NCBI GenBank assembly: GCA_015056545.1
Contig: SVGE01000004.1
Location: forward strand, 100,721 to 164,720
Source: Clostridiales bacterium
GTDB taxonomy: Bacteria > Bacillota > Clostridia > TANB77 > SIG350
Direction of reading: 5' to 3'
DNA length: 64,000 bases
Part shown: positions 1-8,137 of the stretch, piece by piece
How the letters are laid out: each line of letters starts with the position of its first letter
How positions within the stretch are numbered: the stretch's first letter is position 1
Position numbers and translations under genes: made by a program
The notes under the pieces: generated by a model
Seen by the model: only the letters and a program-made list of their open reading frames with translations
The model's database searches: none
What the model was told of the DNA's origin: nothing

Positions 1-273
1 ATTATTATCTAAGAATATTTGCATATGAACAAAATCATCATAAATTGAATTAACCCAAGATAATTTTCTTTTTGATGATAAATATTCTAAATATAATGAA
101 ATCAATATATATACAAGTGCACTTAAAGCAATAATAAATGCCATTGAAACAAAACTTATTTCACTTAATTTTAAAACTTTAGCAAAAAATATATATGCTA
201 AACAGATTAAAGCTACAACACTAAGAAATAGTATTTTCTTTCTTTCTCTTACAAATTCTAATAACTTTTCCAT
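1..273 (-). CDS. Small membrane protein, partial at left edge
   Basis: The ATG at 271-273 follows GGAGGAT at 279-285, a ribosome site that overlaps the stop of the upstream gene, so the two are probably translationally coupled. The 91 visible codons hold two hydrophobic segments (about residues 14-32 and 38-60) and then a charged stretch beginning YLEYLSSKRKL. The reading frame runs off the window, so the C-terminus is unknown. The order TM-TM-LEYL..K-K..L and the aromatic-rich segment after it match the neighbouring 284-682 protein, which suggests a tandem gene duplication. No function is recognised. Confidence 0.6.
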   Translation of the reverse strand, partial: MEKLLEFVRERKKILFLSVVALICLAYIFFAKVLKLSEISFVSMAFIIALSALVYILISLYLEYLSSKRKLSWVNSIYDDFVHMQIFLDNN

Positions 274-283
274 ATTTATCCTC

Positions 284-682
284 CTACATTTGAACTAAAT
301 ATTGAATAAGCTTTTCATCTTCTTTTAATTCTTTAACTTGTAACTTTAATAATTCAATATCTTTCTTTAGTATTTCAATTTCATTTTTTTCAATTTCAAT
401 TATCATAGTATTATCTTCCATATATGTTTGGAAATATTCATATCTACTTTGTATTTTCTTTATTGCTTCTAATGTTTTTTTAGTTCTTAAATATTCCATT
501 GTTAATGTTATATCAACATATACGAAACACCCAATAGCAAATATAAATGCTAATTCTACAACACTTGTTTTATGTTTAAATAAAATAAATGCAACACTTA
601 ATACTATTAAATATAACAATGAAATCCAAAAACCAAAAACAATTAACTTATTCTTATTTATTGAATCAATAGCCTTTTTCAT
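284..682 (-). CDS. Small two-TM protein with C-terminal coiled coil
   Basis: This is a 132-residue protein. It has two membrane segments (about residues 14-35 and 41-60), then a basic TMEYLRTKK linker and a predicted coiled coil of E/K/L/I heptads from about residue 75 to 125. The start has a strong GGGGGGAT ribosome site. A consensus promoter lies directly upstream, so this gene and the partial gene after it are expressed separately from spoIVFB even though they sit just downstream of it. It is paralogous to the partial gene at the left edge. The family is not recognised; a membrane-anchored scaffold or regulator is only a guess. Confidence 0.7.
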   Translation of the reverse strand: MKKAIDSINKNKLIVFGFWISLLYLIVLSVAFILFKHKTSVVELAFIFAIGCFVYVDITLTMEYLRTKKTLEAIKKIQSRYEYFQTYMEDNTMIIEIEKNEIEILKKDIELLKLQVKELKEDEKLIQYLVQM

Positions 683-705
683 TTGTATCCCCCCAATTTA
701 AATTT

Positions 706-734
706 ATTATATATTTAATAGCCCAACTTGTCAA
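706..734 (-). promoter_or_regulatory. Sigma-A type promoter for the small membrane gene pair
   Basis: On the minus strand TTGACA (729-734), a 17-base spacer and TATAAT (706-711) are a perfect match to the vegetative promoter consensus. It begins one base after the stop of the spoIVFB-like gene and lies 23 bases upstream of the ATG at 682. Confidence 0.8.
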
Positions 735-1319
735 CTAAAATAATTCCATATTTTTATATTTATTTTCACTAGTAAATGCTAGAAAATACACCCCTAAAAA
801 GAATAGTTGTATACTTGAATAATTTATACAAAAAACAGCTAATCCAAACAACAAAATTACTTGTAATAAAAAATATATTTTTCTTACTATTAATATTTTA
901 TTATAAAAAAATTTATATACTAATTCATATAATATTTTTCCACCATCTAATGGATAAATTGGTAACATATTAAAAATAGCTAAAACTAAATTACTTAAAA
1001 TAAAAAACATATATTTTTGTCTTGAAATATAATATGTAAAAATAGCAATTATAAGATTAATTAAGGGACCAGCGATATATATGATTATTCTTTCTATAAA
1101 ATTATTTGGAAGTTTTTCAAATCTTATACTTATACCACATATATCAATTTTTATATGAATTATCTTCAGTTTTAAAATTTTACCAACTAACGCATGCATC
1201 AATTCATGAATAACTATACTAATAAAAAAAACAAAAAAATATTTTAATAATCCTAAAAAAAATAATATGAATATATACAATACAAAACTATAATGTATCT
1301 TTATATTCATATTAGTCAC
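735..1319 (-). CDS. spoIVFB: M50 site-2 protease, SpoIVFB-like
   Basis: This is a membrane-embedded zinc protease of 194 residues. The HELMH motif (about residue 39) supplies two zinc ligands and the general base. NMLPIYPLDGG (about residues 117-127) carries the third ligand aspartate. Several hydrophobic segments surround them. In Bacillus SpoIVFB cleaves pro-sigma-K in the mother cell. The Bacillus protein is about 290 residues with a C-terminal CBS domain, which is absent here, so this is a minimal core. It follows the M23-domain gene by 3 bases, the same order as the spoIVFA-spoIVFB operon. The substrate is inferred, not shown. Confidence 0.85.
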   Translation of the reverse strand: MTNMNIKIHYSFVLYIFILFFLGLLKYFFVFFISIVIHELMHALVGKILKLKIIHIKIDICGISIRFEKLPNNFIERIIIYIAGPLINLIIAIFTYYISRQKYMFFILSNLVLAIFNMLPIYPLDGGKILYELVYKFFYNKILIVRKIYFLLQVILLFGLAVFCINYSSIQLFFLGVYFLAFTSENKYKNMELF

Positions 1320-1322
1320 CTC

Positions 1323-2198
1323 TTATCTAAAATTTAATATATATTCAGGATTAATTACTTCACTATTTTTCCTTATTTCAAAATGTAAATGTGGACCAGT
1401 AGATATCCCTGTACTACCAACTAATGCTATCTTATCCCCTTTAGTAACATTTTCTCCTTGTTTAACTATTAACTTTGAGCAATGTGCATATATTGTTATT
1501 ACATCATCTCTTGCAATTTTTATATAATTTCCATATACATTATTATATGTTGCTTCTATAACTTCCCCATCAATTGCTGAATATATTTCTGTTCCTTCTA
1601 CATTTGCTATGTCTATTCCCATATGGAATGATGAAATATCTGGACTACTAGGATCTCTTACTCCAAAAGGACTGGTAATTTTTCCATTTGTCGGAATAGT
1701 CCAATTATATTTTGTTTTTATCTCATCAGCCATAATTCTCATATTATCATATCCAGTAGAAACTAAAACTGCTTCATCTTGCATATCTGCTATTGACTGT
1801 AAATCACTACTTTCTGTTAAAGATGCATTAATATCTTTTTTTTCATCAACATTTATTGTATATTCATTTTCTTCAATCTCCTTCATTTCTACTTTTAATG
1901 GAATTTTAAATTGAAATTTTTTATTTAAAAAACCTGCTATGTTATTATATGTATTAATATATGTCATATTATATTTTATTAGCCAATTATATTTATTATT
2001 TACATATTCAAATGATGAATAATTATATATTTTATATAAATATATTGTTGTTATTAATATAGAACACACTATTATTTGTATACATATTTTTTTAATCGTT
2101 CTATTTAAAACACTTTTTTTATTAATCACCATTTTTTTATCTGTGCTCAATATTTTTTTTTGTATAGCTATATTATTCTTATTTAACACTTGTTCCAT
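1323..2198 (-). CDS. spoIVFA: Membrane-anchored M23 (LytM) domain protein, SpoIVFA-like
   Basis: This is a 291-residue protein. It has a basic cytoplasmic N-terminus, one TM segment (about residues 35-55), a linker, and a C-terminal LytM/M23 domain from about residue 180. The domain motifs HMGID, AHCSKL and GPHLHFE are all present, so the zinc site of an active endopeptidase appears intact. Its position directly before the M50 protease and its topology fit SpoIVFA, the partner that holds SpoIVFB inactive until SpoIVB/CtpB cleave it. It could instead be an active sporulation cell-wall hydrolase such as a SpoIIQ-type protein. The operon context favours the SpoIVFA role. Confidence 0.75.
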   Translation of the reverse strand: MEQVLNKNNIAIQKKILSTDKKMVINKKSVLNRTIKKICIQIIVCSILITTIYLYKIYNYSSFEYVNNKYNWLIKYNMTYINTYNNIAGFLNKKFQFKIPLKVEMKEIEENEYTINVDEKKDINASLTESSDLQSIADMQDEAVLVSTGYDNMRIMADEIKTKYNWTIPTNGKITSPFGVRDPSSPDISSFHMGIDIANVEGTEIYSAIDGEVIEATYNNVYGNYIKIARDDVITIYAHCSKLIVKQGENVTKGDKIALVGSTGISTGPHLHFEIRKNSEVINPEYILNFR

Positions 2199-2259
2199 AT
2201 TTTTTCTCCTCTACATATCCTTTATATATTTCTATTTATATGTAACAAGCTTTTTTTTA

Positions 2260-2502
2260 TTACACTTTTTTATTTAAAATATTTAATATTTTTTCAATAA
2301 AATTTTCTTTTCTTATCTCAACTTCCTCATATTTATTAACATATTCTTCAATTAAGCTTTCAGCTTCACTTAAAATATTATCATATCTAATATAATTTGT
2401 AGATGAATTTTCTTCAAATTTAACATTATCTTTTAGAGTAAAAACTGCTTCTTCAATAATATTAGATGGTATATTTTTTATAACAACAACTTTTTTAATC
2501 AT
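2260..2502 (-). CDS. Hypothetical protein (80 aa)
   Basis: A short acidic/lysine-rich protein lying 8 bases after the yyaC-like gene and 61 bases before the spoIVFA-like gene, so probably part of the same sporulation transcript. It starts with a beta-strand-like segment (KKVVVIKNIPSN), followed by a glutamate-rich helix around residues 45-65. It has a good ribosome site (TTAGGAGGAATT). No signal peptide or known motif is visible. Context suggests a sporulation role, but nothing in the sequence shows one. Confidence 0.6.
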   Translation of the reverse strand: MIKKVVVIKNIPSNIIEEAVFTLKDNVKFEENSSTNYIRYDNILSEAESLIEEYVNKYEEVEIRKENFIEKILNILNKKV

Positions 2503-2510
2503 AATTCCTC

Positions 2511-3056
2511 CTAACTAATATAATTATTAACAAATTTAATTTCTTTTAAACATTTAACATTTTTTATTGCAGTTACAATTGTATTTGATAAATTGAATAT
2601 ATCATAAAGTTTAACTTTTTTTAATTCTTCAAAATTATTTTCGCCTAACTCACATACTATAGCATTAATATACATATCTCCTATTTTATTTATTTTCTTA
2701 TTTAATGCACTCCCTGGATTTATTCCACCTGTTCCTATTACAATTTTATTTTTCAACTCTTTTTCTGATAATGCTGAATCTATTACAACTATATATGGCT
2801 CTTTATACTTTTCTTTAATTTCTTCATAAACTTCATATATATTAGTAGCATTTACAGTATTTATTAAATTTCCATATATATTTATATTTTTTTCATTTGT
2901 TAAAAAGTGACCTACTATTGGTCCAAAACTATCCCCTATAACTTTGTCTGTTCCAATACATAGAAATATAATTGGCTTATATATATTTTTTTCTAAAAAT
3001 TCATTTAGACAACAACTAATTTCTTCTATTTGATTATTTTCAAAAAAAAATTGCAT
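2511..3056 (-). CDS. yyaC: DUF1256 sporulation protein, YyaC-like
   Basis: This is a 181-residue protein of the DUF1256/YyaC family, which shares the fold of the germination protease GPR. Visible family features are FLCIGTDKVIGDSFGPIVG near residues 33-51, the VIDSALS segment near residue 94, and the glycine-rich GTGGINPGSAL near residues 108-118. YyaC is expressed in the forespore and its precise function is unsettled. The start codon follows CGGAGGT. It heads a likely minus-strand sporulation operon with the genes at 2260-2502, 1323-2198 and 735-1319. Confidence 0.88.
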   Translation of the reverse strand: MQFFFENNQIEEISCCLNEFLEKNIYKPIIFLCIGTDKVIGDSFGPIVGHFLTNEKNINIYGNLINTVNATNIYEVYEEIKEKYKEPYIVVIDSALSEKELKNKIVIGTGGINPGSALNKKINKIGDMYINAIVCELGENNFEELKKVKLYDIFNLSNTIVTAIKNVKCLKEIKFVNNYIS

Positions 3057-3131
3057 ACATACCTCCGTATAAATTTATTATATTCCACAAAAGTAAAAAT
3101 ATACCATTAATATATATTTACATATTGAATT

Positions 3132-3170
3132 ACTTTATATATACTTTATATATACTTTATATATACTTTT
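3132..3170. repeat. 11-bp tandem repeat in divergent intergenic region
   Basis: ACTTTATATAT is repeated three times and followed by ACTTTT. It lies between the yyaC-like gene (minus) and the XRE regulator (plus), a 255-base region with no gene. An 11-bp period puts the copies on the same face of the helix, so it could be a binding array. It could also be simple AT-rich slippage. Confidence 0.7.
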
Positions 3171-3311
3171 CTATTTTTGCGTATTTTTAACATAATTATG
3201 TATTTATTTATAAAAAAAGACATATTTTTACAGTTTTAGAGGTAGTTAAACATTTTTGGGTGATTAATTTTGTTTTTTAATAAGTATAAAATAATAACAT
3301 GAGGTGATTAT

Positions 3312-3638
3312 ATGAGTAAATTAAATTATGCGGAAATAGGTAAAAGAATTAAGAATAAAAGAAAAGAACTATCTTTAACACAAGAAAAACTATCTGAAAA
3401 ATTAGAAGTTTCTCCTTCTTATGTTAGTGAAATAGAAAGAGGTTCAAGTATTCCTAGTTTAGCTACACTTTCTAAGATAGGAATAGTTCTAGATTTAAGT
3501 TTAGATTATCTAGTATATGGTGTTAATGTAAATAATTCTGATAGTACTTTTTCTGAATTTTTAAAATTAATCCCAGAAAAAAATCATAAATTATATATAA
3601 AATTATGTGAGAGTATATCTAATACATTAAAAGCATAA
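3312..3638 (+). CDS. XRE-family helix-turn-helix regulator
   Basis: This is a 108-residue DNA-binding protein. Residues about 7-66 form a classic Cro/C1-type HTH: IGKRIKNKRKELSLTQEKL, then a recognition helix around SPSYVSEIERGSSIPS, then LATLSKIGIVLDLSLDYLVYG. The rest is a short C-terminal tail. Similar stand-alone regulators (SinR/SlrR-like or phage-type) are common in clostridia. The start has a GAGGTG ribosome site. It is divergent from the sporulation operon, and its targets cannot be inferred beyond possible autoregulation. Confidence 0.9.
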   Translation: MSKLNYAEIGKRIKNKRKELSLTQEKLSEKLEVSPSYVSEIERGSSIPSLATLSKIGIVLDLSLDYLVYGVNVNNSDSTFSEFLKLIPEKNHKLYIKLCESISNTLKA

Positions 3639-3659
3639 AGCCTATAGCTTTATGCTTTT
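3629..3659. terminator. Bidirectional intrinsic terminator
   Basis: AAAAGCATAAAG, loop CCTATAG, CTTTATGCTTTT. The stem includes the stop codon of the XRE gene and abuts the stop of the convergent gene at 3658, so it serves both. Confidence 0.85.
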
Positions 3660-3927
3660 ATTTAATAGTTATATATACTGTTTGCAATTGGTCAAATTCT
3701 AATACAATAGTATTTTTCTCTATCATATTAAATCTTATCAATTGATGTAAATTTAGTATGATTTTTTCTTTTTCATTTTCAGAATTATTAATTAATAAAT
3801 ACATATTATTAAATTCAATTTTACTCATATTAATTATTATATTAGTATTAATTATACCTTCTAATACCAGAATATATTTTTTCCCTTGATTATTTTGCAA
3901 ATATTTTATTAATTCTTCTATTTTCAT
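3658..3927 (-). CDS. Hypothetical protein (89 aa)
   Basis: A short protein with no TM segment and no recognised motif. The ATG at 3925-3927 is chosen because TAGGTGAAG immediately precedes it; an in-frame GTG nine bases upstream lies inside that ribosome site. The sequence alternates hydrophobic and polar residues (KYILVLEGIINTN, MYLLINN, TIVLEFDQLQTVYIT), which suggests a small beta-rich domain. It is convergent with the XRE regulator and shares its terminator. Function unknown. Confidence 0.6.
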   Translation of the reverse strand: MKIEELIKYLQNNQGKKYILVLEGIINTNIIINMSKIEFNNMYLLINNSENEKEKIILNLHQLIRFNMIEKNTIVLEFDQLQTVYITIK

Positions 3928-3978
3928 ATACTTCACCTACTTATATTAATTTGCATTTTTATCTTTTTTATTCTTCAC

Positions 3979-4016
3979 AAAAAAGAAGTAATGAATTTAT
4001 TTTTCCATTACTTCTT
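3979..4016 (-). terminator. Intrinsic terminator of the WG-repeat protein gene
   Basis: In the minus direction AAGAAGTAATG, a 12-base loop and CATTACTTCTT are followed by a run of Ts, downstream of the gene ending at 4092. Confidence 0.8.
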
Positions 4017-4035
4017 CATATTAAAACATAACGAG

Positions 4036-4090
4036 GTTCAATACAAAACTTTTTGTTCTGTTTTTGTTTTGGTATTAATTTGTATTTTTA
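4036..4090 (-). repeat. Degenerate copy of a shared 3' UTR element
   Basis: This segment directly after the stop of the gene at 4092 contains ATACAAAACTTTTT and GGTATTAAT in the same order and spacing as the copies at 5785-5860 and 10026-10100. The outer part has diverged: ACGAGGTTC replaces the GTGAACCACACC core. Confidence 0.65.
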
Positions 4091-4091
4091 G

Positions 4092-5645
4092 TTATTCTGC
4101 CACATATCTATTAGCTGTATTTATATGTATATTTCTTGTTGTTTCATCATATACTACTTCACAATCTATTTTTTCTAATAAATCTCTTAATTTAAAGTAA
4201 TTATATCCTTCTATATTATAAGATTTTAATTTTACTTCATTACTATTTAAATATATATTTGATGTTGTTCTTGTTCCTACTTTATTTTCTCCATTTGTAT
4301 TTAGATTTTCTAATTCATTTCCTACTTTTGTATAATTTTTATTACTTATTAAATCTATTCTGTTATATTCTTCATTCCATGTTACTTCAAATTGTTTTTC
4401 TGTATTATTTAATGCATATGCTAAATCTCTTAATTTGAAATAATTATTTCCTTCTATATTATAAGCTTCAAAACCTACTTCTTGTCCATTTATATATACT
4501 TTTGATGGTGTTTTTATTCCTTCTTGCTTTTCTGTTATTTTTAGAATTTTTTGTTCATATTCTTTCTCTACTATAATAACACCCTCTGAAAAAGTGTTTA
4601 CTGAATCATAAATACAAGGAACAATTATATTCCCTTTAAAATCTATGCACCCCTGTTTTCCGTCTTTCTGTACTATTCCTAAACCATCTGAAAAACTTGA
4701 AGTATTTTCATAAATAAATGGTATAATTTCTCTTTCATCTCTATCTATATAACCACAACTACTATATTTATTTACTGCATATAGTCCTTCACTTAAAGGA
4801 TTTATCCATTTGTATTCAATTGGAAATACTTCTTCTCCTTTTTTATTTATACAACCATATAAACCTTCTTGTTCTACAATAGCTGTGTCATTTACAAATT
4901 CATTTGCTTCTCTATATAGAAATGGTATTATTAAATTTCCTACTATGTCTATATACCCGTAACTTTTATCAATTTGTACTGCAGCTAAACCTTCTGAAAA
5001 ACTACATGCATGATTATACATACATGGTATTACTTTTTCTCCTTTTTTATCTATATATCCATATTTGTTATTTATTTTTATTACAGCTAATCCTTCTGAG
5101 AAATCATACGCCTCATCATATATACATGGTATTATTATATCTCCATATTTATTTATATATCCATATTTGTTATTTATTTTTATTGCAGCTAAACCTTCTG
5201 AAAAATTGTATGCTTCTTTATATATACATGGTATTACTTCTTCTCCATTTTTATCTATATATCCATATTTTTCATTATAACTTACTACTGCTAATCCATT
5301 AGTAAAATCATAAGCATTATCGTATATGCATGGTACAATAATATCTCCTTTAGTATTTATATAACCATATTTTCCATAATTTTTTACTACAGCTAAAGCT
5401 TCTGAAAAATTATATGCTTCATCATATATACATGATATTACCTCTTCTCCATTTTTATTTAAATATCCGTATTTACTGTCATATTTTTCTGTTAAAACTA
5501 ATCCTTCAGAAAAACTATATCCAATATTGTATTGTTCTGGAACTACTACTTCTTCTACCTCATAATTTCCATACACCACACTTGAAAACATACATATGAC
5601 TATAATTAATAATATACTTCCTTTCATAAAATAATTCTTCATCAT
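4092..5645 (-). CDS. Secreted WG-repeat protein with two stalk domains
   Basis: This is a protein of about 517 residues. It has a signal peptide (hydrophobic about residues 8-25, likely cut after VVYG) and nine to ten WG (KWG-type) beta repeats of about 34 residues with the pattern FSEGLAxV...KYGYIxKxGExVIPCIYDxA, to about residue 365. It ends with two copper-amine-oxidase-N-like stalk domains, each with YNIEGxNYFKLRDL (about 380-435 and 460-510). WG repeats are thought to mediate extracellular binding. It is paralogous to the protein at 8138-9895. The ATG at 5643-5645 follows AGGTGG; an in-frame GTG upstream lies inside that ribosome site. Confidence 0.85.
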   Translation of the reverse strand: MMKNYFMKGSILLIIVICMFSSVVYGNYEVEEVVVPEQYNIGYSFSEGLVLTEKYDSKYGYLNKNGEEVISCIYDEAYNFSEALAVVKNYGKYGYINTKGDIIVPCIYDNAYDFTNGLAVVSYNEKYGYIDKNGEEVIPCIYKEAYNFSEGLAAIKINNKYGYINKYGDIIIPCIYDEAYDFSEGLAVIKINNKYGYIDKKGEKVIPCMYNHACSFSEGLAAVQIDKSYGYIDIVGNLIIPFLYREANEFVNDTAIVEQEGLYGCINKKGEEVFPIEYKWINPLSEGLYAVNKYSSCGYIDRDEREIIPFIYENTSSFSDGLGIVQKDGKQGCIDFKGNIIVPCIYDSVNTFSEGVIIVEKEYEQKILKITEKQEGIKTPSKVYINGQEVGFEAYNIEGNNYFKLRDLAYALNNTEKQFEVTWNEEYNRIDLISNKNYTKVGNELENLNTNGENKVGTRTTSNIYLNSNEVKLKSYNIEGYNYFKLRDLLEKIDCEVVYDETTRNIHINTANRYVAE

Positions 5646-5737
5646 TTCTACCACCTTTTATTAATTCTTTAATTATTATATATCAAACTTTATTCAAAAA
5701 AGCAATAAAAAGATTCTTATTTTCACATAAAACAAAG

Positions 5738-5769
5738 CTCCTAAATACTATTCATCTAGTATTTAGGAG
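5738..5769 (-). terminator. Terminator hairpin of the TAGTATTTAGG family
   Basis: CTCCTAAATACTA and TAGTATTTAGGAG are a perfect 13-bp stem with a 6-base loop. It is one of four related terminators in this cluster (also at 7963, 9981 and 11587). Confidence 0.8.
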
Positions 5770-5784
5770 TTTGCATAATCCTAC

Positions 5785-5860
5785 TATGGTGAACCACACC
5801 GTGTTAAATACAAAACTTTTTATGTTCTGTTCTGGTTTTGGTATTAATGTATTTGTTTAA
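5785..5860 (-). repeat. Shared 3' UTR element, copy A
   Basis: It is nearly identical to 10026-10100: TATGGTGAACCACACCGTG, then TTAAATACAAAACTTTTTATG and a gTTTTGG.ATTAATGTA segment. In both copies it begins at the stop codon of a membrane-anchored protein gene and ends just before a TAGTATTTAGG-type terminator. The GTG-AACCA-CAC core can form a small hairpin. On the minus strand the unit ends in TTCACCA. Confidence 0.8.
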
Positions 5861-6654
5861 AGATTTGTATCAATTCTGCGATAATAAGAATCTCCTCCAG
5901 CCAAAGAATATATATTAGCTATTACAGCAATATTTCCTTTATCATTCAAAAATATTGGTGTTTGAATTGAAAGATTATCTTCTGAAATTGTTCTATTAAG
6001 CTGTGTTTCATATTCTTCTCCTGCATTAAACTGTTTCCATTCTTCTTTTTCTCCATAAGCTTCTATAAATCTCTGTTTACAGATATCTTTTAATATATCC
6101 AAATATATATCTTCATCTATTCCTTTTATATTTGATATTATTTCTGAATTAGTTACAATAGTTCCTTTATTTATATCTAAATTATAAACTCCATAATAAA
6201 CTATATCCCAATCATACTCTTTCAAAATAACTAAAGATAGAATATTGTCATTTATATAAAAATTATAACTTACCTCATGTAGAAAAGCATAAGAATATTC
6301 TTCTATTTCTTTTATAGCCTCTTCTACTTCACTTTTATAAAATTCTTCAATTTCTTTATTTATTTTATTTGCCTCTTCTGAATTGATATTAATATATGGT
6401 ATAGAATATAATTCATTTCCTTCACTATCTTTATATTTATATAATGAATATACTAACTCATTTTTTTCTGTTTCACTTGCTTCTTCTTTTATTATATGTT
6501 CTTCTCTATCATTATTTTCATTTTCTTTATTATTAGCTATAATTACTTCATCATTATTTATAGGGATTTCTTTTTTATTTATAATAATAAATACACTAAA
6601 TGCTATTCCACATATTACTAATCCTACTGCAAATCCTAATATAAATTTCTTCAT
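5857..6654 (-). CDS. Membrane-anchored protein, DUF4163/DUF3298 (RsiV/PdaC-like)
   Basis: This is a 265-residue protein. It has one N-terminal TM anchor (MKKFILGFAVGLVICGIAF), an acidic N/E-rich linker to about residue 60, and an extracellular domain. The domain order, YSIPYININSEEANKINKEI then SYNFYINDNILSLVI then YGVYNLDINKGTIVTNSEI, resembles DUF4163 followed by DUF3298 as found in RsiV and PdaC. Assignment is by pattern only. The anchor and the promoter-leader are near-identical to those of the next gene (6747-7886), while the rest of the proteins differ, which points to module shuffling. Confidence 0.7.
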   Translation of the reverse strand: MKKFILGFAVGLVICGIAFSVFIIINKKEIPINNDEVIIANNKENENNDREEHIIKEEASETEKNELVYSLYKYKDSEGNELYSIPYININSEEANKINKEIEEFYKSEVEEAIKEIEEYSYAFLHEVSYNFYINDNILSLVILKEYDWDIVYYGVYNLDINKGTIVTNSEIISNIKGIDEDIYLDILKDICKQRFIEAYGEKEEWKQFNAGEEYETQLNRTISEDNLSIQTPIFLNDKGNIAVIANIYSLAGGDSYYRRIDTNL

Positions 6655-6693
6655 TTTATCATTCCTTTCTCTTTTGTTCTCATCACTAATTTT

Positions 6694-6722
6694 ATTATAT
6701 TACTTTTCCTATTTCTCGTCAA
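6694..6722 (-). promoter_or_regulatory. Promoter of the DUF4163/DUF3298 gene
   Basis: Minus strand TTGACG (6717-6722), a 17-base spacer and TATAAT (6694-6699). The following leader ACAAAAGAGAAAGGAATGAT is repeated upstream of the gene starting at 7886. Confidence 0.75.
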
Positions 6723-6746
6723 AAAGCAGTTTTATTTGTATAAATA

Positions 6747-7886
6747 TTATAAACATGTTCCAAATGGAGTTACTACAACAAACACATCATTAACTTTTTC
6801 AATTATAAATAAATTGCCAAGTCCTAAATCATTCTTAATATAATCTTTATAATCTATATCATAAGAAGAATAACAAAAATACTTATTAACATTATCTTCA
6901 TCTTTTTCTATTTCATCTAAGTCTATTTTCATATTACTTATATTATATTCTTTTACATAATTAGCAATCTCTTTACTTGAATATAACTCTATATTATCCC
7001 ATTCTTTTTTATTTACAGCTTCTATAAACTTTCTTGCAACTTCTTTTACTTCTTCCTCTTCATTTTGTATTTCTGTACTATACCAATAATATCCATCTCC
7101 GTTTGATTTAAATGTATGTTTAAATGTGTTAAATTCATTAAAATTTTCTTTTACATAATTTAAAGCTTCATCAGGAGACATCGAACTATCTTCTGTATAT
7201 CTCTTAAATGGATTAGTATTGTCTGTTGTTTTCATTATTAATAAATCTCCTATTCCACAATCATCTACTATAACAAACCCTGCTTTTTCATAAATAATTA
7301 ACATATCATTTATTATTTCATAATCAATTACTTTTGATTCTTTTTGCATTTTCCAACCACCTGCTCCATACAATGATACATAATATTTACCTGATTTATC
7401 TACTTGTACACTACCTCCACATATTACAAATTTATTTGTTGAAACATTGTCCACATTATATAAGTTTTTTATTGTTTTATTAAATTCTTCTACTAAAACA
7501 TATCCATCTGCCTCAACTGGTTCTTTTTCTGAAAAGTTTAAATATACAGGTTCTCCATCTACACCTTCTGACAGTCTAAAAGCTTCTTTCATTAATAATC
7601 TTTCATCTAATTCCGTTATTATAGTTTTTTCTTTTGAATATGCATCTTTATTATATCCATAAGAATATCTATCAAATTCATCCATTAAAGGTACATAACT
7701 TAAATACTCTTCTATTTCTTCATTTGATAATATATTTTCTTTTTTATTATCTATTATTTCATTATTATTGTCTACAATCTCTTTTTCTTTTACTATAAAT
7801 TTTTCTTTATTAACAAAGATAAATACTCCAAATGTTATTCCACATATCACTATTGCTACTACAAATCCTAATATAAATTTTTTCAT
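6747..7886 (-). CDS. Membrane-anchored extracellular protein, unknown domain
   Basis: A protein of about 379 residues with an N-terminal anchor MKKFILGFVVAIVICGITF like that of its neighbour, an acidic asparagine-rich linker, and a large extracellular part. Near its C-terminus KEVARKFIEAVNKKEWDNIELYSS looks like an NTF2/DUF-type helix that often begins small secreted cystatin- or NTF2-like domains. The ATG at 7884-7886 is preferred because AGAAAGGA lies nine bases upstream; the longer frame would need translation through the promoter leader. Function unknown. Confidence 0.7.
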   Translation of the reverse strand: MKKFILGFVVAIVICGITFGVFIFVNKEKFIVKEKEIVDNNNEIIDNKKENILSNEEIEEYLSYVPLMDEFDRYSYGYNKDAYSKEKTIITELDERLLMKEAFRLSEGVDGEPVYLNFSEKEPVEADGYVLVEEFNKTIKNLYNVDNVSTNKFVICGGSVQVDKSGKYYVSLYGAGGWKMQKESKVIDYEIINDMLIIYEKAGFVIVDDCGIGDLLIMKTTDNTNPFKRYTEDSSMSPDEALNYVKENFNEFNTFKHTFKSNGDGYYWYSTEIQNEEEEVKEVARKFIEAVNKKEWDNIELYSSKEIANYVKEYNISNMKIDLDEIEKDEDNVNKYFCYSSYDIDYKDYIKNDLGLGNLFIIEKVNDVFVVVTPFGTCL

Positions 7887-7926
7887 TTTTATCATTCCTT
7901 TCTCTTTTGTCTTCACTACTAACTTA

Positions 7927-7955
7927 ATTATACCACTTTTAATATTTTTCGTCAA
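7927..7955 (-). promoter_or_regulatory. Promoter of the membrane-anchored gene at 6747-7886
   Basis: Minus strand TTGACG (7950-7955), a 17-base spacer and TATAAT (7927-7932). The -35 and -10 boxes and spacing match those at 6694-6722, and the leader sequences also match, so this is a duplicated regulatory unit. Confidence 0.75.
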
Positions 7956-7962
7956 AAAAGTA

Positions 7963-8000
7963 AAGCTCCTAAATACTATTTATCTAGTATTTAAGAGCTT
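7963..8000 (-). terminator. Terminator hairpin of the TAGTATTTAGG family
   Basis: AAGCTCCTAAATACTA pairs with TAGTATTTAAGAGCTT around a 6-base loop, with one mismatch position. It lies downstream of the WG-repeat gene ending at 8138. Confidence 0.75.
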
Positions 8001-8137
8001 GTATAGTTCTACTGTAATGTGTCCTATATTTTTCAATACTTTTCTATGTATTTTTTTATGTTGCTCCCTCTTAAAAGACGATTTACAAGTATTTGAGAAA
8101 AACAGTACTTTTACTTTCAAAATTATTTTACTAATAG

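Noticed and set aside
1609-1914. Plus-strand open frame opposite the M23 gene
   Set aside because: Shadow of a gene with clear catalytic motifs; no start signal.
3132-3170. Short direct repeats as a possible CRISPR array
   Set aside because: The units are 11 bases with no spacers and no cas genes are present.
3991-4200. Plus-strand open frame near the terminator and 3' element
   Set aside because: It runs through a terminator hairpin and the end of the WG-repeat gene; composition is low-complexity Phe/Leu/Tyr.
4904-5302. Long plus-strand open frames opposite the WG-repeat gene
   Set aside because: They mirror the repeated codons of the real gene, lack ribosome sites and encode Leu/Tyr-rich low-complexity sequence.
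5785-5800. tRNA 3' end remnant suggested by TTCACCA on the minus strand
   Set aside because: No T-arm, anticodon arm or acceptor partner lies upstream; it is treated as part of a repeat.
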